A stretch of 64,000 nt of DNA from JBAXQQ01 sp037131695 (GCA_964638715.1 CAZWZF010000011.1:1-64000); one strand, 5' to 3'. Positions 27,563 through 36,191 are shown, counted from the first letter of the stretch. The notes: generated from the sequence alone by a model not told the origin. Translations and numbers: made by a program.

Positions 27563-27657
27563 TTGCAAATTAAAAATGCAAAATTAAAAATTATGCAGGT
27601 TCTTGCAAAGCCTGATTTGTCATTTGTTTTAAATTGAAATTTTGAATATAAATCAGG

Positions 27658-27694
27658 GACTGACACCGAGTGGCGAAGCCATGAAGGTGTCTGT
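27658..27694. repeat. palindromic repeat family 2, copy A
   Basis: A 37-base element with outer GACACC / GGTGTC arms around a GTGGCGAAGCC core. Its reverse complement matches 60530-60566 at 35 of 37 positions. Confidence 0.75.
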
Positions 27695-27745
27695 ACCATC
27701 AAGTTTTGTAAATGTCTCTGAAAATTAAGAATTTTCTGCCTTTAA

Positions 27746-27765
27746 ACTTGGTTGTTTTGCCAAGT
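27746..27765 (+). promoter_or_regulatory. third ArsR-type operator, before permease copy 2
   Basis: ACTTGG (27746-27751) and CCAAGT (27760-27765) are separated by 8 bases, the same core and spacing as in the two arsR operators. It lies 13 bases upstream of the permease start codon. Confidence 0.65.
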
Positions 27766-27778
27766 AGGAAAATATAAT

Positions 27779-28876
27779 ATGTCAAAAAAATGTTGTTGTG
27801 AGAAAAAAGAAGATTATAAACTGCCGGTAAAAGCGACTTTGCCGATGCGTACTGTTGTCATTGGCATATTGTCGCTTGCTGCCTGGTGGCTGTTATATGG
27901 GCAACTTGGCGCGATATCGCAGTGGATTACATACAACCTGATTGGTTTAACCCGCAACACTCATCTGGGTTCATCTGTCGAGTTTTTCCTATTCGACACT
28001 CTTAAGGTGATGATGCTTTTAGTGCTAATTGTATTTGCGGTGGGCATTGTTCGTTCATTTTTCACCCCGGAGCACACGCGAAAAATCTTAGCCGGCAAGC
28101 ATGAATCAATCGGTAATGTTTTTGCGGCTCTTCTTGGTATTGTTACCCCGTTCTGTTCATGTTCCGCAGTTCCGCTTTTCATAGGTTTCGTTACTACCGG
28201 CATCCCATTGGGGGTTACTTTTTCGTTCCTCATCTCCGCGCCAATGGTGAATGAAATTGCCCTGGTGCTGCTTTATGGCATGTTCGGGTGGAAAGTAGCA
28301 GCCTTGTACCTTGGTACTGGTTTGCTCATCGCCATCGTCGCCGGATGGATCATAGGCCGAATGAAGATGGAAAAACATGTTGAAAAGTGGGTTTATGCCA
28401 CGCAAATGGGTGATGCTGATGACGCTTCTCAGGAATTAACCTGGCCGACTCGTATTCAATATGGGCTGGACGCTGTGAAAGATATCGTTGGCAAGGTTTG
28501 GCCGTATGTTATAGCCGGTATCGCTGTCGGTGCTGGTATTCATGGCTACGCACCGGAAAACGCGCTGGCTGCCATCATGGGAAAAGATGCCTGGTGGTCG
28601 GTACCATTAGCGGTAATAATCGGCATTCCCATGTATTCGAATGCCGCCGGTATAATTCCCGTCGTTGAGGCACTTTTAAGCAAAGGGGCTGCACTGGGCA
28701 CAGTACTTGCATTCATGATGTCGGTAATCGCATTATCTCTGCCAGAGATGGTTATTTTGCGCAAAGTGCTGAAACCGCGATTGATTGCAACATTTATTGG
28801 TGTGGTTGGAATAGGCATATTGCTGATTGGCTACCTTTTTAATATTATGGATTTACATAAATTGATTCTGAAATAA
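27779..28876 (+). CDS. ArsP/SO_0444-like permease, copy 2
   Basis: 365 residues from the ATG at 27779 (AGGAAAA upstream; the TTG at 27752 lies inside the operator and is rejected). It begins MSKKCCCEKKEDY, a Cys triplet absent from copy 1 that could bind metal at the cytosolic face. It then has the same core as copy 1: VTPFCSCSAVPLFIGF, ISAPMVNEIALVLLYG and IPMYSNAAGIIPVVEALL. About eight membrane helices. It is followed by a REP hairpin and the second mini-thioredoxin. Duplication with diverged N-termini suggests different metalloid substrates or partners. Confidence 0.86.
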   Translation: MSKKCCCEKKEDYKLPVKATLPMRTVVIGILSLAAWWLLYGQLGAISQWITYNLIGLTRNTHLGSSVEFFLFDTLKVMMLLVLIVFAVGIVRSFFTPEHTRKILAGKHESIGNVFAALLGIVTPFCSCSAVPLFIGFVTTGIPLGVTFSFLISAPMVNEIALVLLYGMFGWKVAALYLGTGLLIAIVAGWIIGRMKMEKHVEKWVYATQMGDADDASQELTWPTRIQYGLDAVKDIVGKVWPYVIAGIAVGAGIHGYAPENALAAIMGKDAWWSVPLAVIIGIPMYSNAAGIIPVVEALLSKGAALGTVLAFMMSVIALSLPEMVILRKVLKPRLIATFIGVVGIGILLIGYLFNIMDLHKLILK

Positions 28877-28887
28877 GTCTTATTATA

Positions 28888-28948
28888 GGTCACTTCGACA
28901 GTCTTAGTGACCAGATTTCTTGCGGTCACTGAGATTGGTCGAAGTGAC
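28888..28948. repeat. REP family 1 hairpin between permease 2 and thioredoxin 2
   Basis: GGTCACTTCGACAGTCTTAG (28888-28907) and the near complement GGTCACTGAGATTGGTCGAAGTGAC (ending 28948) form nested arms. The intact outer arms are GTCACTTCGAC / GTCGAAGTGAC. This hairpin separates two genes of one presumed operon and may attenuate the distal part or protect the mRNA 3' end. Confidence 0.65.
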
Positions 28949-28966
28949 TTGATTAAAGGAGAAAAT

Positions 28967-29200
28967 ATGAAAATAACCGTGTATGGCTCTGGTTGCGCGA
29001 AATGCAAGCAGACCGAAGAATTAATAAAACGCGTGGTGGCAGAGACCGGCGTAAATGCGGAAGTGGTAAAAGTAAGTGATATCCGGGAGATGATTGCTGC
29101 TGGAATAATGTCTACCCCGGCAGTTGCTGTCGACGGCACCATGAAGATAAGCGGTCGTGTGCCGAATGCCGATGAAATAAAAAAGTGGATTTCCGGATAA
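28967..29200 (+). CDS. small thioredoxin-like disulfide protein (TM0996/MTH895 family), copy 2
   Basis: 77 residues from the ATG at 28967 with AAAGGA upstream. It is a close paralog of the protein at 24394, with redox motif CAKC (Cys10/Cys13) and STPAVAVDGTMK. It is presumably co-transcribed with the DGC protein and the redox genes that follow (gap 40). Confidence 0.88.
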   Translation: MKITVYGSGCAKCKQTEELIKRVVAETGVNAEVVKVSDIREMIAAGIMSTPAVAVDGTMKISGRVPNADEIKKWISG

Positions 29201-29240
29201 ACAAAAAAAAGGTTAATAATTCAACTAAGGGGGAACAATT

Positions 29241-29627
29241 ATGTCTAATTGTTGTGGAAAAGGCGATGTATTAATTTACGCCTGTTCAGGTGGCTCAAAT
29301 GTGGGTCAGATTTCAAATGACGCTGCAAAAGCGTTGGACCAGACCGGAGTAGGATCTTTTTTCTGCCTTATTGGTGTTGGTGCGCAATTGCCAAACTTCA
29401 TTGAGCGCACGAAAAAAGAAGGCACCACCGTTGTCGCTATTGACGGATGCGGTGTCGCCTGTGCTAAAAAAGCGCTGGAAAATGCCGGCTGCAAAGCTGA
29501 CACTTATGTAGTGGTTACCGACCTTGGTATCGAAAAAGGTCATCATTTCAACCACACCCAGGAAGAAATAGGCAAAGTGGCGCAAGCCGTTGCCGATTCC
29601 TTAAAATCACTTGGCTGTTGTGGGTAA
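29241..29627 (+). CDS. DGC-domain putative zinc-binding protein
   Basis: 128 residues beginning MSNCCGKGDVLIYACSGGSN. The conserved set GDVLIYACSGGSNVG, VVAIDGCGVACAKKALE and an invariant Asp-Gly-Cys (DGC) is the signature of the DGC family, whose four Cys are thought to bind zinc. A C-terminal LGCCG adds two Cys. These proteins commonly sit near arsenic or selenium-type permease genes; the biochemical role is not established. AGGGGGAA lies before the ATG. It is followed by a short gene 11 bases downstream. Confidence 0.82.
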   Translation: MSNCCGKGDVLIYACSGGSNVGQISNDAAKALDQTGVGSFFCLIGVGAQLPNFIERTKKEGTTVVAIDGCGVACAKKALENAGCKADTYVVVTDLGIEKGHHFNHTQEEIGKVAQAVADSLKSLGCCG

Positions 29628-29638
29628 TCAGGGGAAAT

Positions 29639-29980
29639 ATGAATATTGCACATGTAACAGTTAATGCCGGTATATGCGGTTTTGTTTCTGAAATTACTGC
29701 TGTATCGGATGACGAACAAATGGTGCAATTCACTGTTGCCAGTCCTTGTGAAAATATTCAGGGGTTGGCTGCAAAATTGCAGAATGAGATTGACGCATAC
29801 CAGGAATTAGGTGCGGGTTACGATGGTGAAATATGGACTGCCGCGCGGGGAACACTGCGCGGATGCTGCAGCGGATGCGTAGTGCCGACTGCCTTCTTTA
29901 AAGTTATGCAGATAGCAGCAGAAGTATCATTGCCATGTCCGGTCTCAATGCAGCTTGAACGAATTGATGGAGAAGCCTGA
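29639..29980 (+). CDS. small Cys-rich conserved protein (DUF6951-like)
   Basis: 113 residues from the ATG at 29639 (CAGGGGAAAT upstream; the ATG at 29618 lies inside the preceding gene). It begins MNIAHVTVNAGICGFVSEIT and contains the Cys cluster RGCCSGCVVP and SLPCPVSM. I recall a family of unknown function with this start. The Cys pattern suggests metal or disulfide chemistry. The TGA stop and the next ATG share one base (TGATG), so translation is coupled to the thioredoxin gene downstream. Confidence 0.7.
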   Translation: MNIAHVTVNAGICGFVSEITAVSDDEQMVQFTVASPCENIQGLAAKLQNEIDAYQELGAGYDGEIWTAARGTLRGCCSGCVVPTAFFKVMQIAAEVSLPCPVSMQLERIDGEA

Positions 29981-30387
29981 TGTCTAACCTGGGAAAAATA
30001 ATTATTTTTCTACTGCTTATTGCAATTATTGTTACGATAAAAATTAAGCAGAATGAAAAAATAAAACCGACAACGCCGATACCGGTTACGGTGGTTAAAT
30101 CGCAATCGGCAACCTTGCCGCGTTTTTTAGAATTGGGGTCTGACGCTTGTGAGCCATGCAAGATGATGATGCCGGTACTGGCGGAAATGCGCAAAGAATA
30201 TGCAGGAAAATTGCAAGTAGATTTTATCGATGTATTTCAAAATAAGACTATTACCGCAAAGTATGGTGTTCAGTTTATTCCTACCCAGATAATTTTTGAC
30301 GCAAATGGCGTAGAGATATTCCGCCATACCGGTTTTTTCCCAAAAGAAGAAATTGTAAAGAAATTAATAAAGCTGAAGGTTTTATAA
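29980..30387 (+). CDS. membrane-anchored thioredoxin
   Basis: 135 residues. An N-terminal helix (LGKIIIFLLLIAIIVTIKI, residues 3-21) anchors or exports a thioredoxin fold with SDACEPCKMMMPVLAEM (redox CEPC) and the cis-Pro segment QFIPTQIIF. It would act on the outer side of the membrane or in the periplasm. The next gene encodes a CcdA-like electron carrier 3 bases downstream, a pairing that transfers electrons from cytosolic thioredoxin outward. Within the metalloid island it may maintain or rearrange thiols of secreted or membrane metal proteins. Confidence 0.87.
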   Translation: MSNLGKIIIFLLLIAIIVTIKIKQNEKIKPTTPIPVTVVKSQSATLPRFLELGSDACEPCKMMMPVLAEMRKEYAGKLQVDFIDVFQNKTITAKYGVQFIPTQIIFDANGVEIFRHTGFFPKEEIVKKLIKLKVL

Positions 30388-30390
30388 CTG

Positions 30391-31086
30391 ATGGAGCATC
30401 TCTTTACAACTCTGACGAATGCGATGGAAGGCTCTGCGATTGTCGCCCTCATAGCTTCATTTATCTGGGGGATAAGCAGTATCATACTCAGCCCGTGCCA
30501 TCTTGCCTCTATTCCTCTTATCGTCGGTTTCATCTCGGAGCAAAAAGAGTTAACGGTACGCCGCGCCTTCTGGACTGCGACGCTATTTTCCCTTGGCATA
30601 TTAGTTACTATCGCGATAATTGGGGTATTAACATCCGCACTGGGTCGTATGGCGGGTGATTTGGGTCAGTGGGGAAATTACACCGTCGCGGTTATCTTTT
30701 TTGTAGTTGGCCTGCATCTGCTGGGGGTTATTCCACTGCCATTTAGCGGACCCGGTCAGGTAAATATGCAGCGCAAAGGAATGTTTGCTGCATTTTTGCT
30801 GGGATTAATCTTCGGCATTGCTCTCGGTCCCTGCACCTTCGCCTTCATGGCGCCGGTACTGGCATTAACTTTCAAGTTCGGTGCCACCGCGCCGGTATAT
30901 GCTGCCGGTTTGCTGCTTGCCTACGGCATTGGACATTGCAGCGTAATCATCGCTGCCGGCACCTTCACTGAGGTAGTGGAAAATTACATGCACTGGAACG
31001 AATCATCCCCCGCTATGCGCATTATAAAAAATATCTGCGGAATATTAGTGCTGCTGGGTGGGTTGTATTTGATTTATAAGGCGTAA
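30391..31086 (+). CDS. CcdA/DsbD-type thiol-disulfide transmembrane protein
   Basis: A 231-residue protein with six hydrophobic helices. The two halves each carry the Pro-Cys-type motif of this family: GISSIILSPCHLASIPL and GIALGPCTFAFMAP. It moves reducing equivalents from cytosolic thioredoxin across the membrane to the preceding anchored thioredoxin. It is the last gene of the island and ends at a perfect hairpin. No cytochrome c biogenesis genes are near, so a role outside heme protein maturation is likely. Confidence 0.88.
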   Translation: MEHLFTTLTNAMEGSAIVALIASFIWGISSIILSPCHLASIPLIVGFISEQKELTVRRAFWTATLFSLGILVTIAIIGVLTSALGRMAGDLGQWGNYTVAVIFFVVGLHLLGVIPLPFSGPGQVNMQRKGMFAAFLLGLIFGIALGPCTFAFMAPVLALTFKFGATAPVYAAGLLLAYGIGHCSVIIAAGTFTEVVENYMHWNESSPAMRIIKNICGILVLLGGLYLIYKA

Positions 31087-31100
31087 GTAGAAAATAGATT

Positions 31101-31136
31101 ATTGTACGGAACGCCGTCCCCGGCGTTCCGTACAAT
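31101..31136. terminator. perfect 16-bp hairpin between convergent genes
   Basis: ATTGTACGGAACGCCG (31101-31116), loop TCCC, CGGCGTTCCGTACAAT (31121-31136) are exact complements. It lies between the CcdA-like stop and the stop of the minus-strand esterase. There is no long T run, so it may also be a REP-type element. Confidence 0.7.
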
Positions 31137-31142
31137 TGAAAT

Positions 31143-33407
31143 TTACTCCCCCAACACTATTGTCGCCATGTCAAATGGGTTTTTCCCGTAAGCAATTCCC
31201 GGTGTCCAGGCGAGGTAGGTGTAGCCTTTTCCGGGTTGCGAGTCGCGGTCGCCAATTACCACTGTAGACAGGAATGACTTGCCGGGTTGGGGCACAAATG
31301 GGGCAAGCCGGGTCCATGGAATGGCGACTTCGTAGGTGCAATGACCAGGTGCTGACGGACGGCCAGTGGCGAAACGGATGGGGTCGCTGCCGGCGGGTGC
31401 GCGGGTAGATGAGTAGTCCGCCATGTCGTCTTTGTCGCGATAAGCAGCGAAACCGAACTCGTAGCGGCCGACAGGTTTTTTTGGATCCTGCATATAAGCG
31501 GCGAATTGCAGCATATCTTCCGACCACATCATCGACGGTTCTGCTTCCTGCAGGTGTTCATCGTCAGCTACGTCTACCGCCAGGTATAGCGCGGTGTCGT
31601 CCCATTGCGCCTTCACCGTCGCGCTCAAATCCTGCGGTCCCATCCAGGTGGCGCGCTTGCCGGTGATGGCGGTGTCTACAAAGGTACGGTCGTTAAGGGT
31701 GAACTGCGTCGCATTGTCCCATTCGCGGGTAATGTCGCCGTCTATTGTCATTGGTCCCCTGGCTTTTGCGATTGTCCAGGTTGGTTTTATCGGCAATTCT
31801 ATTTCTTTAGTTAATCCGTAAGCCCAATTATCCGACCACCACCAGCGCGCGCGCAGTACCGGCAGCGGAGCCAGCGAAAGAGATCCTACCGTGCGATCAA
31901 CCTGGAAATTTACAGTAACTTTCCCGTTTCCCGGCACGGTTACTGTCGCTGTTGTCGGGTTAGCCTGCCACCCTGTTGGGCATTGCCATTCGAGTTGGCT
32001 CTTATGTTCTGTCGGGTTAGGATTAGAGACGATTACGGTGACATTTGCATTGGTCGGCCGGCTGATGTTCCAATTTATTGGCATAGGCGATACTGAAACA
32101 TCGAGAAATCCTTTCGCGAATTCGCGTTCTGCCAGGTACGAATTCGGGGAAATTTTCTTATCCAGCGGGGTCATGGTGATGGTATGTTTCGCAGGAGTGT
32201 TCAGTGTGTAGCATTTCGCCATTGCTTCGCGGATTTTTGCCTGTGCTGCCATTACCGCGGCGGCATCATCATCGCTGATGCCTTTTACCGGTTTACCGGC
32301 GCCATTAGCCTTGCCGGTGGTGATAAATTCCCGCCAGAATCGGCAATCCAGCAGTGATTTTTCGCGCACTGCCGCCATCACATTGTACGACTGCATCATC
32401 ATTGAACTATTATCATACCGTGACAGGTTAACTCCTTCTGCCAATTCTGCCGCCGACACCTCACCGATGCGTTTGTCATCAATGCTTATCGCGTATGATG
32501 GCGCGGCAAGTTTTTTCACAATCAGGCGGTCCATGTTGATATAGTCGTCACTATTGGTTAAAAAAGCGAACGGTCTTGCAGTGGGAAGTGTGGGGTATGG
32601 CAGGGATTTGCAAATTCGGTCGAAAGAGATAATGCCATTCTTCACTTTCAAATTTCTTACCCGACAGTTTTTCGTATCAATAACACCTTTATCTTTGGCA
32701 TCGATAGCTGTTTCTGCCAGTATTTCTTCAGCGTTCATGCCGCGCAAGGCATAATAGGCGATTATTGTCTGGCCTTCTTCCTGCGGGTGCACGCCATCGC
32801 GACTGAGGGCAAAACTGCTGCCTGCCATCACTTCACCCAAGCCCATAGTTTGTCCGTATTGGCGGGTGATATCGACAAAATCTACCTGGAGTTTTTTTGC
32901 CAGTTTCGCTTCCGCATCGGAATAGCTTAATAGCGCGTAGGGGTAATATTCGTGGGAAACCCAGTTTTTATCGGTAGATACCATACATTCGTTGGGGGGA
33001 GATGAAAGCAGCATCATGCGGGTTCTCGGGTTCATCATCCGCACCTGTTGCACAGATTCATCGACATTCCCGATAAATTTATCCACTCCGACCGGGTTCA
33101 GCCGCTGATACCCGCCGTCATTGTACCCCATCATAAATGTCACCGCTGTGGGACGGTTTTCTACCACATCCCGGGCAAACCGCTTCAACGACCCGGTGTT
33201 ATCTCCGCTTTGCCCGCGGTTGAGAAATGTCACCCGCCATTTGGGGTATCGCGTCAAAATATACGTTTCCAGCAGCGTAGGATACCACTGGCTGTCGGTA
33301 ATGCTGTCGCCATAACAGACAACCCGATCCCTGTCGCGCAGATAAAACGCCCAGGACGGCAGTGCCAACGCCGCTAAAAGCAGCACAGCAGATAAACGAT
33401 ACATCAT
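31143..33407 (-). CDS. secreted SGNH/GDSL esterase with CBM9-like C-terminal domain
   Basis: 754 residues; tandem ATG codons at 33407 and 33404 follow AGGGGG. Signal peptide MMYRLSAVLLLAALALPSWA. The hydrolase shows VVCYGDSITDSQW (block I Ser), RGQSGDN (Gly block), TFMMGYNDGG (Asn block) and SRDGVHPQEEGQ (Asp/His block), complete. A linker with beta sandwiches leads to a C-terminal CBM9-like domain (MTIDGDITREWDNATQF, and TALYLAVDVADDEHLQEAE). This layout suits removal of acetyl or other acyl groups from plant or microbial glycans outside the cell. It resembles the CBM9-type region of the esterase at 20333. Confidence 0.85.
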   Translation of the reverse strand: MMYRLSAVLLLAALALPSWAFYLRDRDRVVCYGDSITDSQWYPTLLETYILTRYPKWRVTFLNRGQSGDNTGSLKRFARDVVENRPTAVTFMMGYNDGGYQRLNPVGVDKFIGNVDESVQQVRMMNPRTRMMLLSSPPNECMVSTDKNWVSHEYYPYALLSYSDAEAKLAKKLQVDFVDITRQYGQTMGLGEVMAGSSFALSRDGVHPQEEGQTIIAYYALRGMNAEEILAETAIDAKDKGVIDTKNCRVRNLKVKNGIISFDRICKSLPYPTLPTARPFAFLTNSDDYINMDRLIVKKLAAPSYAISIDDKRIGEVSAAELAEGVNLSRYDNSSMMMQSYNVMAAVREKSLLDCRFWREFITTGKANGAGKPVKGISDDDAAAVMAAQAKIREAMAKCYTLNTPAKHTITMTPLDKKISPNSYLAEREFAKGFLDVSVSPMPINWNISRPTNANVTVIVSNPNPTEHKSQLEWQCPTGWQANPTTATVTVPGNGKVTVNFQVDRTVGSLSLAPLPVLRARWWWSDNWAYGLTKEIELPIKPTWTIAKARGPMTIDGDITREWDNATQFTLNDRTFVDTAITGKRATWMGPQDLSATVKAQWDDTALYLAVDVADDEHLQEAEPSMMWSEDMLQFAAYMQDPKKPVGRYEFGFAAYRDKDDMADYSSTRAPAGSDPIRFATGRPSAPGHCTYEVAIPWTRLAPFVPQPGKSFLSTVVIGDRDSQPGKGYTYLAWTPGIAYGKNPFDMATIVLGE

Positions 33408-33423
33408 GATGAGACCCCCTTTT

Positions 33424-33628
33424 GAAGAGAGAAGAGAGAAGAGAGAAGAGAGAAGAGAGAAATTACGAATTACGAATTACGAATTACGAATTACGAATTA
33501 CTCTAATAATGATTAACTATCCGTTGTCAATTGTCAATTGTCAATTTCTCTCTTCTCTCTTCACTTTTCACTCTTTTCACTCTTTTCACTCTTCACTTTT
33601 CACTTTTCACTTTTCACTTTTCACTTTT
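33424..33628. repeat. block of four 7-bp tandem repeat arrays
   Basis: GAAGAGA x5 (33424-33458), CGAATTA x5 (33466-33500), TTGTCAA x3 (33524-33544) and CACTTTT x5 (33594-33628), with a 9-bp CACTCTTTT stretch between. All main units are exactly 7 bases. The last array contains the stop codon of the minus-strand glgA (33614). Confidence 0.9.
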
Positions 33629-35077
33629 CACTCTTCTTTTCTCCATCGCTTCATGGTAAATATCAACATATTTTTTTGCTGACGCGGTCCATGAGAAATC
33701 GGCGGCGAAGCAGTTTTTTATTATATTGGCCCATAATTTCGGGGTGTCGGTATAGCAAGTGATTGCGCGGTGGATGCAGTCGGTCATGGCGGCATCGCTG
33801 TATTCGTGGAATACGAATCCGTTGCCGGTTTCCGCTTTTTCATGCACGGTATCTGCCAGTCCGCCGGTGAAGCGTACAACCGGTACAGTGCCGTATGCCA
33901 TGGCAATCAGTTGTCCCAAACCGCACGGTTCGTAACGCGATGGCATCAGAAAAGCGTCGCTGCCGGCATAAATGCGGTGTGCCAAGGCATTGTCAAATCT
34001 GGCGGCAAGGGAAACTTTGCCCGGATATTCAATTGCCAACAGCTGCATCATGTCAATATAATATTCGTCGCCGGTTCCCAATACCGCCAACTGCATTTTT
34101 CCTTCTGACAGCAATGCCGGCAAAGCATCTTCCAGCAAATCCAGGCCTTTTTGATGACTGAGTCGGGATACTATACCAAAGAGAGGAATATTGGCATCTT
34201 CGGTCAAGCCCATTTCGCGCTGAACAGCGTTTTTGCACATCGCTTTACCATTCAGGTCGGTACTGCTGAATTTCTTTGGCAGGTACTCGTCCTTTTCCGC
34301 GCTCCAATCGGTATAGTCGATGCCATTAACAATGCCGTGATAATCCGCGCTGCGATATAACAGCAATCCCTGCATCCCTTCGCCATATTGATCAGTCTGG
34401 GTTTCGATAGCATACATTTTGCTGACGGTGCTGATAATATCGGCATATTCCAAACCAGCTTTAATAAAATTAAACATCCCATAATATTCCAGTTTATCCC
34501 AGGTGAACTCGCTCCATGGCAGACCAGCAAGATTCATAATATTGCGGCCAAAACCACCCTGGTAAGCGATATTATGCACGCTGAAAACCGAGGCTATTTT
34601 CGCGTAGTCCGGTCTGTCGGCGTAAAGTGTTTTTAAATATACCGGTATCAGCGCGGTGTGCCAATCGTTGCAATTTATCACATCTGGAAACCAGCCGATA
34701 TGGCCAAACATCTCCATAACTCCACGGCTAAAGGCTATAAAACGATGGTCATCATCAAAATGGCCATACAGACCCGGTCGGTTATAGAGGTAATCGTTAT
34801 GAATAAAATAAGTCGGTACTCCCGGGATAGCTGTGCTGGTATCTATTGATATTTCCAGGGTGTCATTGGCATGGGGTATGCTGAATGATGGCGTCGCGGG
34901 ACGAATACCGTAACGCACGCGGTCGATGTCGCCATACAGCGGCATTGCTATCCGTACATCATGCCCCATTTCCGCCAAAGCTTTGGGAAGCGCGCCAGCG
35001 ACGTCAGCCAATCCGCCGGTCTTTGCAAAAGGAACTACCTCGGCAGATACGTATAATATCTTCAGTTTTTTACCCAT
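33614..35077 (-). CDS. glgA: glycogen synthase (ADP-glucose type, GT5)
   Basis: A 487-residue cytosolic glycosyltransferase that extends alpha-1,4-glucan from ADP-glucose. Motifs: KTGGLADVAGALPKAL near residue 19, HDVRIAMPLYGDID, INCNDWHTALIPVYL, SRLSHQKGLDLLEDA, and the donor-site segment PSRYEPCGLGQLIAMAYGTVPVVR. The length is usual. The last residues, EKRRVKSEK, are encoded by the CACTTTT heptamer array, so the natural C-terminus has been extended or replaced by repeat DNA. It shares one base with the upstream amidotransferase-type gene (stop and start overlap at 35077), giving tight coupling. Confidence 0.95.
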   Translation of the reverse strand: MGKKLKILYVSAEVVPFAKTGGLADVAGALPKALAEMGHDVRIAMPLYGDIDRVRYGIRPATPSFSIPHANDTLEISIDTSTAIPGVPTYFIHNDYLYNRPGLYGHFDDDHRFIAFSRGVMEMFGHIGWFPDVINCNDWHTALIPVYLKTLYADRPDYAKIASVFSVHNIAYQGGFGRNIMNLAGLPWSEFTWDKLEYYGMFNFIKAGLEYADIISTVSKMYAIETQTDQYGEGMQGLLLYRSADYHGIVNGIDYTDWSAEKDEYLPKKFSSTDLNGKAMCKNAVQREMGLTEDANIPLFGIVSRLSHQKGLDLLEDALPALLSEGKMQLAVLGTGDEYYIDMMQLLAIEYPGKVSLAARFDNALAHRIYAGSDAFLMPSRYEPCGLGQLIAMAYGTVPVVRFTGGLADTVHEKAETGNGFVFHEYSDAAMTDCIHRAITCYTDTPKLWANIIKNCFAADFSWTASAKKYVDIYHEAMEKRRVKSEK

Positions 35078-35823
35078 TATTTTACCCCTTCAGATGCCGC
35101 TGCCACAAAGGATGAGAACAGTCGGTTTTGTTCCGGCGAATCCAACATTCTTTCTGGATGCCATTGAACACCTATTGAAAATTTATTTTCAGGAGACTCG
35201 ATGGCCTCAATTATACCATCATTTGTGCGGGCAGACACCACGTAGTGATTTCCGATGTTTTTAACCGCCTGATGATGGTAAGAATTTACAATGATAGAGC
35301 ATGATATCTTAGATTCGCCGCCATCGCATAAAATCTTTCTTAATAAACCTTCTGCCAGGTATAGTTCGTGCAATGCCTTTTGTCCATTTATCGTCTGGTG
35401 TGGGACACTGTCCAGGCACATACTGGGGATATCCTGGTACAGCGAACCGCCGGTTGCCGCCGCCATCAACTGCACACCCCGGCATATACCCAGGGTTGGC
35501 AAATTCATTTGCAGCGCCATCCTTGCCAGTTGTATCTCCATTTCATCGCGCGCCGGGTCCGGCTTGCCGCATTCCGGCACCATAACTTCACCCCATATCC
35601 CCGGGTCTACATCACCTCCGCCGCTGAGAAGCAAACCATCGCAACGAGATAAAATATCCCCGGCAGATACCATGTCTGGGTGGTTGGGAATAATCATCGG
35701 CACACCGCCGGCAGCCGCAATACTGCTGCTGTACAGCATATTTATAGCAGTCTTGGCGCCGTCATATTCGCCTTCAGTATTATATGTGCCGGTAGATATA
35801 GCAATTATCGGTTTTTTATTCAT
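35077..35823 (-). CDS. class I glutamine amidotransferase-type hydrolase (PuuD/peptidase C26-like)
   Basis: 248 residues. LGICRGVQLMAAATGGSLYQD carries the nucleophilic Cys, and IGVQWHPERM the His-Pro-Glu triad partners. The opening KPIIAISTGTYNTEGEYDGAKTA and LLLSGGGDVDPGIWGE are typical of gamma-glutamyl-gamma-aminobutyrate hydrolases. In this family the substrate is a gamma-glutamyl amide, but the specificity here is unknown. Its stop overlaps the glgA start by one base, an odd pairing, since polyamine or GABA degradation and glycogen synthesis are not usually linked. Confidence 0.85.
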   Translation of the reverse strand: MNKKPIIAISTGTYNTEGEYDGAKTAINMLYSSSIAAAGGVPMIIPNHPDMVSAGDILSRCDGLLLSGGGDVDPGIWGEVMVPECGKPDPARDEMEIQLARMALQMNLPTLGICRGVQLMAAATGGSLYQDIPSMCLDSVPHQTINGQKALHELYLAEGLLRKILCDGGESKISCSIIVNSYHHQAVKNIGNHYVVSARTNDGIIEAIESPENKFSIGVQWHPERMLDSPEQNRLFSSFVAAASEGVK

Positions 35824-36191
35824 AATGTATCCTTAGTCAGTTTTCAGTTTTCAGTTTTCGGTTTTCAGTTACAGGCTGGTAAGGTTGCTAACTGACTTAA
35901 TTATATTACCCGGTTTTGTTTCTGCTTTATTTCTAATGTGAGATTCACCCGCAAACCAATTTATTTAACCACAAAGAACGCAAAGAGCACAAAAATATAA
36001 TCCTATCTATCGACAGAAATATCGGTATCTTTGTGTTTGAATAATATGCTTGTCGGCAGTTTATGTCAATTACATTAATCATAGCATTAACTTGCGTTCC
36101 TTGTAACGCAGAAATATCGGCAAATACCCTCGACAGTGGAAAGAAGAAATCATATTATGAAATATCCTATTCGATGATGGAGGTATAACTT
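35824..36191. other. gene-free stretch with heptamer array and degenerate repeat
   Basis: 368 bases between the divergent amidotransferase-type gene and the prepilin-like gene. CAGTTTT units run at 35838-35872 (three perfect, then CGGTTTT and a partial). An AACGCAAAGAGCACA stretch near 35972 resembles the repeat at 18460. I see no convincing promoter, RNA or ORF. Confidence 0.6.

Noticed and set aside
33424..33628. possible CRISPR array
   Set aside because: The units are 7-base tandem copies without spacers, and no cas gene is near.
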